Origin: Pyrinomonas sp040289685 | GTDB taxonomy: Bacteria > Acidobacteriota > Blastocatellia > Pyrinomonadales > Pyrinomonadaceae | Assembly: GCF_040289685.1 (NCBI RefSeq) | Contig: NZ_PSLQ01000069.1 | Location: forward strand, 1 to 18,783 | Direction of reading: 5' to 3' | Length of the DNA stretch: 18,783 nucleotides | In this document: in pieces, positions 1 through 14,495 of the stretch | How the letters are laid out: every line of letters starts with the position of its first letter | Numbering within the stretch: position 1 is the first letter of the stretch | Translations under genes and position numbers: made by a program | The notes under the pieces: generated by a model | Databases searched by the model: none | What the model saw: the letters and a program-made list of their open reading frames with translations, nothing else | What the model was told of the DNA's origin: nothing

Positions 1-56
1 TTCGGGAGGGGGGCCGGACGGTTGGCGCTGGCACCGTCACCGAAATCCTGGAGTAG
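1..56 (+). CDS. tuf: Elongation factor Tu, C-terminal end only (partial)
   Basis: Reading from base 3, the last 17 codons give REGGRTVGAGTVTEILE followed by TAG at 54-56. This closely matches the conserved C-terminus of domain III of EF-Tu, the GTPase that delivers aminoacyl-tRNA to the ribosome. The rest of the gene lies to the left of the window. Its position just ahead of rpmG, tRNA-Trp, secE and nusG is a widespread bacterial gene order and supports the call. No clear terminator follows the stop codon, so read-through into rpmG is likely. Confidence 0.93.
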   Translation, partial: REGGRTVGAGTVTEILE

Positions 57-196
57 CGCCATTTTCAACCCGATCACAAGAGCAAACTGGCTGAGATCTC
101 GCTTCCGTCGAACTTTGGACGAGCGTGCGGAATTTTTCAAATCGTATCGACAAGAGCATGCTTGCTGAGAAACACAACTGAGGAGTTGAAGAGAGG

Positions 197-349
197 ATGC
201 CGCGCGACAACGTCGTTTTGCAATGCACAGAGTGCAAGAGTCGTAACTACGCGACCACGAAGAACAAGAAGACGACCACGGAACGTTTAGAGTTTCGCAA
301 ATTCTGCCGTCGATGCCGTCGGCATACGACGCACCGCGAGACCAAATAG
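197..349 (+). CDS. rpmG: 50S ribosomal protein L33
   Basis: A 50-codon ORF starting MPRDNVVLQCTECKSRNY and ending HRETK. L33 is a small basic protein of the large ribosomal subunit near the tRNA exit site. Two CxxC pairs, C10/C13 and C37/C40, form a zinc ribbon, so this is the zinc-binding (C+) form of L33 and not the cysteine-free paralogue. An AGGAG at 181-185 lies 11 nt before the ATG, and a second purine run (AGAGAGG) abuts the start directly. Length and composition are normal for the family. It sits between tuf and tRNA-Trp, in the usual place ahead of secE-nusG. Confidence 0.95.
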   Translation: MPRDNVVLQCTECKSRNYATTKNKKTTTERLEFRKFCRRCRRHTTHRETK

Positions 350-458
350 CTTTGGCCTTGAGACTCTTGGCGGGTCGAGCAGCAGCGCGCAAATGGCGCT
401 CACAGAGCCGAGCGGCTTTCGGTTCATTGTGGTAAGCGAAGGTTGATCGGTGAAGAGA

Positions 459-534
459 AGGGGTATGGTGTGAACGGTTAGCACGTCGGTCTCCAAAACC
501 GAAGGTCCGGGTTCGAATCCTGGTACCCCTGCCA
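459..534 (+). tRNA. trnW: tRNA-Trp (anticodon CCA)
   Basis: A full cloverleaf can be folded by eye. The acceptor stem AGGGGTA (459-465) pairs with TACCCCT (524-530). The D-stem is 468-471/481-484. The anticodon stem TCGGT (486-490) pairs with ACCGA (498-502) and closes a seven-base loop holding anticodon CCA at 493-495. The T-arm contains GTTCGAATC. Discriminator G531 is followed by an encoded CCA (532-534). G73 and anticodon CCA are the identity elements of tryptophan tRNA. The gene is embedded between rpmG and secE and is probably excised from a longer transcript, as no convincing separate promoter is visible before it. Confidence 0.97.
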
Positions 535-585
535 ACAGATGCACGACGCGGCGAGCAGAAAACGAACTTTGAGGAGATCCGTCGG

Positions 586-981
586 GTGGCGAAAAAAGAT
601 GACCGAATCATAGGCTCGCAGGACGACGCTCAAGTTGAGCCTGTGGAGCCGCCACAACGGGCGAGCGCAACGGAGACGTCCGACATCGCAACGCCGCGCG
701 CGGCGCGGTTCGGCCAAGGGCCAGAAGGTCGCGCCGCGCGGCGCGAACGCGCCTCGACTCGCGAGCCGAACTTCTTCGAGCGCACAGCGCAGTTCATCCG
801 CGATGTGCGCGCCGAGTTGCGCCGAGTGACATGGCCGACGCCTAACGAAGTCAAAAACATCACCATCATCACGCTGATTACGGTGATCTTTTTCGCCATC
901 TACCTTTTTGTGGTGGACCAGCTTTTCACGCTCTTGATCACGCAGTTGGAGCGTTTGGTGAACTGGTTGCTCGGCGGCTGA
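586..981 (+). CDS. secE: Preprotein translocase subunit SecE
   Basis: SecE clamps the SecY channel of the inner-membrane Sec translocase. The start is GTG at 586 with GAGGAG at 571-576, a 9-nt spacing. The 131-residue protein has two parts. Residues 1 to about 62 are hydrophilic, low in complexity and rich in Arg, Ala, Glu and Pro. The conserved core follows, with an amphipathic helix (FFERTAQFIRDVRAELRRV), the family signature VTWPTPNEV near residues 81-89, and one transmembrane helix of about 22 residues (roughly 92-116). Single-TM SecE proteins are usually 60-80 residues, so the N-terminal tail is extra. It is followed 36 nt later by nusG, its usual partner. Confidence 0.95.
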   Translation: MAKKDDRIIGSQDDAQVEPVEPPQRASATETSDIATPRAARFGQGPEGRAARRERASTREPNFFERTAQFIRDVRAELRRVTWPTPNEVKNITIITLITVIFFAIYLFVVDQLFTLLITQLERLVNWLLGG

Positions 982-1017
982 AGCTTTTTGTGTGGCGCGG
1001 TCGGGGACGAGGAATCT

Positions 1018-1578
1018 ATGAAACAGTGGTTTATTCTGCATACCTATTCCGGGCACGAGAAGAAAGTGCGCGAGAGCCTGAAGGCGCGCATTCGCGACAT
1101 GGGATTGGAAGAGATCGTCCCCGAGGTGATCGTGCCGACGGAGACGGTGGTTGAGATGCGCGGCAATAAACGGGTCGAGTCATCGCGCATGTTCTACCCA
1201 GGCTATGTGTTGGTGCAGATCGAGTGCGACGAGCGCGGGCACATCCCTGACAAGGTCTTTCACCTTGTCAAGGCGACGCCCAAGGTGACTGGTTTTGTCG
1301 GCGGGCAGCACCCGACGCCGCTCACGCCCGAAGAAGTCGATCAGATCGTCCACCATGTGACGGAGGCGGCGGAGAAGCCGAAGCCGAAGTTCACTTATTC
1401 TGTTGGCGAGACGGTGCGCATCAAATCGGGACCGTTCGCCAGTTTTACGGGCAAGGTCGAAGAGGTCAACAAGGAGAAATCGACGCTCAAAGTCATCGTC
1501 ACCATCTTCGGCCGTTCGACGCCCGTCGAACTGAACTTTTTGGATGTCGAGAAAGTGACGTTCACGGAAGACGAGTAA
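1018..1578 (+). CDS. nusG: Transcription termination/antitermination protein NusG
   Basis: NusG binds RNA polymerase through its N-terminal NGN domain and links it to Rho or to ribosomal protein S10 through its KOW domain. The chosen start is the ATG at 1018 (MKQWFILHTYSGHEKKV), preceded by GAGG at 1009-1012. An in-frame GTG at 988 would add ten residues that match no NusG N-terminus. The 186-residue protein has the NGN domain at about 3-115, with the typical RMFYPGYVLVQ segment at 57-67, and a KOW domain from about 127 (SVGETVRIKSGPFASFTG). Length is standard. It lies 22 nt before rplK, so the two are surely co-transcribed. Confidence 0.97.
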   Translation: MKQWFILHTYSGHEKKVRESLKARIRDMGLEEIVPEVIVPTETVVEMRGNKRVESSRMFYPGYVLVQIECDERGHIPDKVFHLVKATPKVTGFVGGQHPTPLTPEEVDQIVHHVTEAAEKPKPKFTYSVGETVRIKSGPFASFTGKVEEVNKEKSTLKVIVTIFGRSTPVELNFLDVEKVTFTEDE

Positions 1579-1600
1579 ACGCTCTTCAGACGAGAAGCCT

Positions 1601-2029
1601 ATGGCTAAAAAGGTCATCGCACAAATCAAATTGCAGGTTCCAGCAGGCAAGGCCAATCCGGCCCCGCCCATTGGGCCGGCGCTCGGTCAGCATGGCGTCA
1701 ACATCATGGAGTTCTGCAAAGCGTTCAACGCGCGCACGGCCAATATGGATCCGGACATGAAGATCCCGGTGGTGATCACCGTGTACGCGGACCGCTCCTT
1801 TACGTTCGAGACCAAGACGCCACCCGTCGCCGACCTGTTGAAGAAGGCGGCTGGCATTCAGAAGGGGTCGGGCAAGCCGAACCGCGAGAAGGTGGGCAAG
1901 ATCACGCGCGCGCAGCTTGAGGAGATCGCGCGTTTGAAACTTCCCGATTTGAACACGACCAACCTGGAAAGCGCCATTCGCACCGTCGAAGGGACGGCGA
2001 AGAACATGGGATTGGTCATCGAAAGTTGA
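1601..2029 (+). CDS. rplK: 50S ribosomal protein L11
   Basis: L11 forms the GTPase-associated centre of the large subunit with the L10-L7/L12 stalk. The 142-residue protein begins MAKKVIAQIKLQVPAG. It has the proline-rich N-terminal segment PAPPIGPALGQHGVN (the region contacted by thiopeptide antibiotics in other species) and a C-terminal RNA-binding domain ending NMGLVIES. The Shine-Dalgarno is weak (GAGAAG just upstream). In enterobacteria an L1 target lies ahead of rplK, but here the nusG-rplK gap is only 22 nt. Any autoregulatory structure must therefore lie elsewhere, possibly in the 115-nt gap before rplA. Confidence 0.97.
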   Translation: MAKKVIAQIKLQVPAGKANPAPPIGPALGQHGVNIMEFCKAFNARTANMDPDMKIPVVITVYADRSFTFETKTPPVADLLKKAAGIQKGSGKPNREKVGKITRAQLEEIARLKLPDLNTTNLESAIRTVEGTAKNMGLVIES

Positions 2030-2037
2030 CGCAAGAG

Positions 2038-2086
2038 GCGCTTTCCCGCTATCCTCATAGGTTTTCGGGGAAAGATCGAAAAGCGC
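2038..2086 (+). promoter_or_regulatory. Possible mRNA structure in rplK-rplA gap
   Basis: CTTTCCC (2041-2047) can pair with GGGAAAG (2068-2074), and the flanking GCG (2038-2040) with CGC (2084-2086). Alternatively GCGCTTT (2038-2044) can pair with AAAGCGC (2080-2086), so two mutually exclusive folds share the same 5' arm. This may be a translational control element for the L11/L1 pair. The role is inferred only. Confidence 0.3.
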
Positions 2087-2115
2087 AAAGGTTTTCCATC
2101 CAGAGGGAGGATGAA

Positions 2116-2143
2116 TTCTTCCGTTTGGACCTCGGAGGAAGAA
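2116..2143 (+). promoter_or_regulatory. Hairpin overlapping the rplA Shine-Dalgarno
   Basis: TTCTTCC (2116-2122) is a perfect 7-bp complement of GGAAGAA (2137-2143), with a 14-nt loop. The rplA Shine-Dalgarno GGAGG is at 2134-2138 and the ATG at 2145, so the stem covers the end of the Shine-Dalgarno and the spacer. The pairing is read directly. Control of L1 synthesis by occlusion is inferred. Confidence 0.35.
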
Positions 2144-2144
2144 G

Positions 2145-2840
<696 letters not shown>

Positions 2841-2863
2841 GACGAGAATCGGGAGAGACGCGG

Positions 2864-3397
2864 ATGAAGACGAGAAAACAGAAACAAAAGGATCTGGAGA
2901 GGTTAGCGGAGCAGTTTCGGTCGGCGACCACCGGAATCTTGGTCGGGTTCAACAAGGTCACGGTGGAGAAGGACCAATCTCTTCGGCGGCGTCTGCGCGA
3001 GGTGGGAGCCGAGTACCACGTCGTCAAGAACACGCTGGCGCGTTTGGCGGCGGCGGGCACCCCCTTTGAAAAGACCATGGATCACCTGCGGGGCACCACG
3101 GCGGTGGCCTTGAGCAAATCCGATCCCGTGGCGCTCTCCAAAGCGGTCTCAAAGTTCCTCAAGGAGAACCCCGAGACCTTCTCGTTCAAGGTCGGCATCG
3201 TTGAGGGGCGCGTCGTGGCGCTCAAGGATTTGGAGGAGATCGCCAACCTGCCGTCGCGCGAGCAGTTGATCTCGCAACTGATGTTCCTGCTTAACAGTCA
3301 GGCGCAACGGCTCGCCACTGTGCTCTCTGCCGTGCCGCGTAATTTGGCCATCGTCGTCAAGCAGATCGGCGAAAAGAAGGGCGAAGCGGCGGCGTAA
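2864..3397 (+). CDS. rplJ: 50S ribosomal protein L10
   Basis: L10 anchors L7/L12 dimers to 23S rRNA at the base of the ribosomal stalk. The 177-residue protein has the N-terminal RNA-binding domain, with the family motif VKNTLARLAA near residues 51-60 followed by the LRGTTAVALS strand. It ends in an alpha-helical tail (about 140-177, SQLMFLLNSQAQRLATVLS) that binds the L7/L12 N-termini. GGGAGA at 2851-2856 is the Shine-Dalgarno. The gap to rplA is only 23 nt, so a full L10-binding leader like that upstream of rplJ in enteric and Gram-positive bacteria would have to overlap the end of rplA or be absent. Confidence 0.96.
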   Translation: MKTRKQKQKDLERLAEQFRSATTGILVGFNKVTVEKDQSLRRRLREVGAEYHVVKNTLARLAAAGTPFEKTMDHLRGTTAVALSKSDPVALSKAVSKFLKENPETFSFKVGIVEGRVVALKDLEEIANLPSREQLISQLMFLLNSQAQRLATVLSAVPRNLAIVVKQIGEKKGEAAA

Positions 3398-3578
3398 AAG
3401 TTTTCGAAATCGCCTGTGGACGACAAGAGCGGGGGCGATGTGTCAGGGTCGTCTTTGCTCGGACTTCGATTCGACCGGGATGCAACGGTCGGCGCGTGTC
3501 CCGTCCGGGTTTGAACGCGCAAGCGCACTTTATGGGAGCGCTAGCGAACAAAAAAGAGGAGGACGAACGTAAACTCAT
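3398..3578 (+). promoter_or_regulatory. Structured rplJ-rplL spacer
   Basis: This 181-nt non-coding gap holds several potential hairpins. CGACCG (3472-3477) pairs with CGGTCG (3486-3491). GCGCGT (3492-3497) pairs with ACGCGC (3515-3520), with an inner CCC/GGG. AGCGC (3522-3526) pairs with GCGCT (3538-3542). Upstream, GACGAC (from about 3419) can pair with GTCGTC (from about 3449), while GAGC inside that loop matches GCTC just after it, a possible pseudoknot. No T-run follows any of them, so they do not look like terminators. They could be a processing or translational element that adjusts the L7/L12 to L10 ratio. Function is inferred. Confidence 0.35.
3557..3562 (+). promoter_or_regulatory. 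rplL Shine-Dalgarno with unusually long spacing
   Basis: AGGAGG is the only good Shine-Dalgarno before rplL and lies 16 nt ahead of the ATG at 3579, well beyond the usual 5-9 nt. No other start is available: the frame is closed by TAA at 3570-3572, just upstream of the ATG, and no alternative start codon lies between the Shine-Dalgarno and the ATG. Confidence 0.6.
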
Positions 3579-3977
3579 ATGGCCGTAACACGCGAAGAAG
3601 TCATCGAGTACTTGAAGAACATGACGCTTCTCGAAGCGTCACAATTGGTCAAAGAGCTGGAGGAGATCTTCGGCGTCTCGGCGGCTGCCGCGGCAGTGGC
3701 CGTGCCGGCAGCGGGCGCTGTCGCCGCTGCTGGTGCGCCAGAAGGAGCGGCCCAAGCCGAAGAGAAGACCGAGTTCGATGTGATCTTGCAATCGGCTGGA
3801 GCGAACAAGATCAACGTTATCAAGGTCGTTCGTGAGATCACCGCGCTCGGTTTGAAGGAGGCCAAAGACTTGGTCGAGTCGGCGCCTAAGCCGGTCAAAG
3901 AGGGCGTTTCAAAGGAAGAGGCTGAAACGATCAAGAAGAAGCTGACCGACGCTGGGGCGACCGTCGAGATCAAGTAG
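3579..3977 (+). CDS. rplL: 50S ribosomal protein L7/L12
   Basis: L7/L12 is the multi-copy stalk protein that recruits and activates translational GTPases. The 132-residue protein has three parts. An N-terminal dimerisation helix pair lies at about 1-32, including YLKNMTLLEASQLVKELEE. A long flexible Ala/Gly/Val/Pro hinge follows at about 33-60. The globular C-terminal domain starts near residue 65 (KTEFDVILQSAGANKINVIK) and carries the KEAKDLVESAPKPVKEGVS stretch that contacts elongation factors. It is slightly longer than the roughly 120 residues usual in the family because of the hinge. The start is fixed by an upstream in-frame TAA. Translation must use a distant Shine-Dalgarno. Confidence 0.97.
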   Translation: MAVTREEVIEYLKNMTLLEASQLVKELEEIFGVSAAAAAVAVPAAGAVAAAGAPEGAAQAEEKTEFDVILQSAGANKINVIKVVREITALGLKEAKDLVESAPKPVKEGVSKEEAETIKKKLTDAGATVEIK

Positions 3978-4043
3978 CGGCGTCACGAGGCCGGAAGGAT
4001 CTGGCTTCACGCTCAGGGAGTGTCTCGGCCCTTCGACCGAGGC

Positions 4044-4072
4044 TTGACAACCAGGCCGTAGATGGCTAAGGT
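4044..4072 (+). promoter_or_regulatory. Candidate sigma70-type promoter for rpoBC
   Basis: A perfect -35 hexamer TTGACA (4044-4049) is followed after exactly 17 nt by TAAGGT (4067-4072). The latter keeps the three best-conserved -10 bases (T1, A2, T6) but not the middle three. Transcription would start near 4079, leaving a leader of about 290 nt before rpoB. It is a prediction by eye. Confidence 0.45.
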
Positions 4073-4132
4073 AGAGAAGCGTTGAGGCGTTGGCGTCACT
4101 CCCGTGGCAGTTCTGGATAGAGTTTAACCGCT

Positions 4133-4176
4133 CGCCAAAGCGGTCGGGGCATGTCTTGTCCCGACCGCGTTTGGCG
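4133..4176 (+). terminator. Strong hairpin, possible attenuator or RNase site between rplL and rpoB
   Basis: CGCCAAA (4133-4139) pairs with TTTGGCG (4170-4176). After a single bulged G at 4169 the helix continues with G4140-C4168 and ten further pairs (4141-4150 with 4158-4167, one G-T). This gives 18 bp closed by a 7-nt loop. It is followed only by TCTTT, too short a U-tract for efficient intrinsic termination, so partial termination or processing is more likely. Confidence 0.5.
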
Positions 4177-4322
4177 TCTTTGGAGAGCGGCGAATCGTAA
4201 CCTCATGATGAGCTGGCGAGATCTTCCGACGGCACAGACAAAATCCTTCGCTCGCCGCGTCGCTGGACGCGAGCGGACCGCACAAACCGCAAACCACGCT
4301 TGATCGAAGCTTCATTGAGCCG

Positions 4323-4339
4323 CTCGACCCCCGGTCGAG
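4323..4339 (+). promoter_or_regulatory. Compact hairpin upstream of the rpoB start
   Basis: CTCGACC (4323-4329) pairs perfectly with GGTCGAG (4333-4339) around a CCC loop, ending 28 nt before the rpoB ATG and about 21 nt before its AAGGA. It may stabilise the message or shape the initiation region. Confidence 0.4.
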
Positions 4340-4367
4340 GCGCAAAAGTGACGGGATCGAAAGGAAG

Positions 4368-8837
<4,470 letters not shown>

Positions 8838-8903
8838 TCGAGCCGCAACAAAAGGCGGCGCATCCGCAAGGCGAACAACCCTGAGACCGTTACCTAGGGA
8901 GAG

Positions 8904-13067
<4,164 letters not shown>

Positions 13068-13090
13068 AAGCGACGCAACGCATCTTCCGG

Positions 13091-13136
13091 AAGGCGGGAT
13101 GAAGCTTTGGAAAAAGGCCATCCCGCCTTGATTTTT
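13091..13136 (+). terminator. Rho-independent terminator after rpoC
   Basis: AAGGCGGGATG (13091-13101) pairs perfectly over 11 bp with CATCCCGCCTT (13119-13129), followed by GATTTTTATT. The stem is GC-rich and the U-tract is good. It lies 23 nt after the rpoC stop and ends the ribosomal protein/RNA polymerase cluster. Confidence 0.92.
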
Positions 13137-13245
13137 ATTCCGTCGGTTTTGGAGCGCGAAAGGCGCTCAAAGTGGGTTCCGCCTCCAGCCGAAAACGCGC
13201 CTTCTCGCCCGCTTGAAGCGCCCTGATTGGTTTGGTTGCGAGAGG

Positions 13246-14403
13246 TCAAATCGCGCGCGTCTTCTCGGGTTTCTTACCATCTTCTCGCTTGAGTTTCTCC
13301 ATTTCATCGCGCGCTTGATCCGAGGTCGAGCGAATGCCGGCGACGCGCAAGCGAAACTCGTCCGGGTTGCTCGCGCCGCGCAACGCTTCTTCCAGCGTGA
13401 TCAAGCCCGATTGGTAGAGGTTGAAGAGCGACTGGTCGAAGGTCTGCATGCCGTACTGCGAGGTGCCAGCGGCGATGGCATCGCGAATGAGCGGCGTCTT
13501 CTCTTCGTTGGCGATGTAGTCGCGAATAAGCGCCGTCGAAACCATCACCTCAACCGCTGGAACGCGCCCGTTGCCGCGTGCTGCGCGTACGAGCCGCATG
13601 GAGATGACGGCTTTCAGTATGCCAGCTAGTTGAATGCGGACGCTTTTCTGCTGGTGCGGTGGGAAGACCGAGACGATGCGCGTGATTGTTTCGGTGGCGT
13701 CGAGCGTGTGGAGCGTTGAAAGCACGAGATGGCCGGTCTCAGCAGCCATCAACGCGGTCTGAACGGTCTCGAAGTCGCGCATTTCGCCGACCAAAATGAC
13801 GTCCGGGTCTTGGCGCAACGCGCCGCGCAACGCTTCGGCAAACGAGCGCGTATCGACATCGATCTCGCGTTGCGTGACGAAAGAGCGTTTATCGCGGTGC
13901 AAGAATTCGATTGGATCCTCGATGGTGACGATGTGACCGCTGCGCGTCGAATTAATGTGATCGATCATGGCCGCGAGCGTGGTTGATTTGCCGGAGCCGG
14001 TAGTGCCAGTCACAAGTATCAAGCCGCGTCTTTCGTCAGCGATCCGTTCGATGACGGGCGGCAAGCTCAGTTCGCTGATGGAGCGGACGTGGTCGGGAAT
14101 GACGCGCAGGACCATGCTGACGGAACCGCGTTGCTGAAAGATGTTGGCGCGAAAGCGGCCCAGCCCAGATACCCCATAAGCGATGTCCACCTCAGAGAAC
14201 TCTTTGAAGCGTTGTTTCTGTCGATTGGACATCATGGCAAAGGCTATGTCCAGCGTGTCGTCTTTGGATAGACGCGGCGCGTCGACCAGCGGTTTGAGTT
14301 CGCCGCCGACGCGAATGAACGGCTGTGCTCCCGCCTTGATATGCAGATCGGAAGCGCCATAGCCGACCGCAATGCGCAGCAGATCATCTATTTTGATGCT
14401 CAT
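13246..14403 (-). CDS. pilT: Type IV pilus retraction ATPase PilT
   Basis: PilT is a cytoplasmic hexameric ATPase that depolymerises type IV pili, powering twitching motility and often DNA uptake. The 385-residue protein has the PAS-like N-terminal domain (about 1-110) with ASDLHIKAG near 17-25. It then carries Walker A GTTGSGKST at 133-141, the Asp box VTIEDPIEF at 159-167, Walker B DPDVILVGE at 199-207 and the His box STLHTLDA at 229-236. QYGMQTFDQSLFNLYQSGLI near the C-terminus is typical of PilT and argues against PilB. Length fits the family. No strong Shine-Dalgarno precedes the ATG at 14403. No other pilus gene is nearby, so it is a solitary pilT, convergent with rpoC. Confidence 0.95.
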   Translation of the reverse strand: MSIKIDDLLRIAVGYGASDLHIKAGAQPFIRVGGELKPLVDAPRLSKDDTLDIAFAMMSNRQKQRFKEFSEVDIAYGVSGLGRFRANIFQQRGSVSMVLRVIPDHVRSISELSLPPVIERIADERRGLILVTGTTGSGKSTTLAAMIDHINSTRSGHIVTIEDPIEFLHRDKRSFVTQREIDVDTRSFAEALRGALRQDPDVILVGEMRDFETVQTALMAAETGHLVLSTLHTLDATETITRIVSVFPPHQQKSVRIQLAGILKAVISMRLVRAARGNGRVPAVEVMVSTALIRDYIANEEKTPLIRDAIAAGTSQYGMQTFDQSLFNLYQSGLITLEEALRGASNPDEFRLRVAGIRSTSDQARDEMEKLKREDGKKPEKTRAI

Positions 14404-14495
14404 GGCGAATGCTCAACGACCATCAGAAGGTAGCTGACCGAGATTCAAGGTGAGGATTTTAGATTGAACCAAAGCAGCGCCGGGGCAGGCACCTT

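Larger units (their letters stand above)
3978..4367 (+). other. rplL-rpoB intergenic region (390 nt), no gene
   Basis: No credible coding sequence lies here; the long minus-strand ORF that enters it is antisense to rpoB. It holds a small hairpin (CTCGG/CCGAG, about 4024-4041), a sigma70-like promoter at 4044-4072, an 18-bp hairpin at 4133-4176, a bulged hairpin at 4249-4275 and a compact hairpin at 4323-4339. It therefore looks like a long structured rpoB leader, matching the place where other bacteria partially terminate or process the rplJL-rpoBC transcript. Confidence 0.6.

Noticed and set aside
350..458. Terminator or separate promoter between rpmG and tRNA-Trp
   Set aside because: Only short weak stems (for example AGCC/GGCT near 397-408) without a U-run, and no hexamer pair with acceptable spacing.
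988..1017. Upstream GTG start extending nusG by ten residues
   Set aside because: The added residues match no NusG N-terminus, and the ATG at 1018 has its own GAGG and the conserved start of the protein.
3511..3536. TTGAAC...TATGGG as a promoter before rplL
   Set aside because: The spacer is only 14 nt and the -10 is poor; the bases are better explained as parts of hairpins.
13152..13168. GAGCGC/GCGCTC hairpin as a pilT terminator
   Set aside because: The 6-bp stem with a 5-nt loop is real, but no U-run follows it on the - strand, so it cannot be called an intrinsic terminator.
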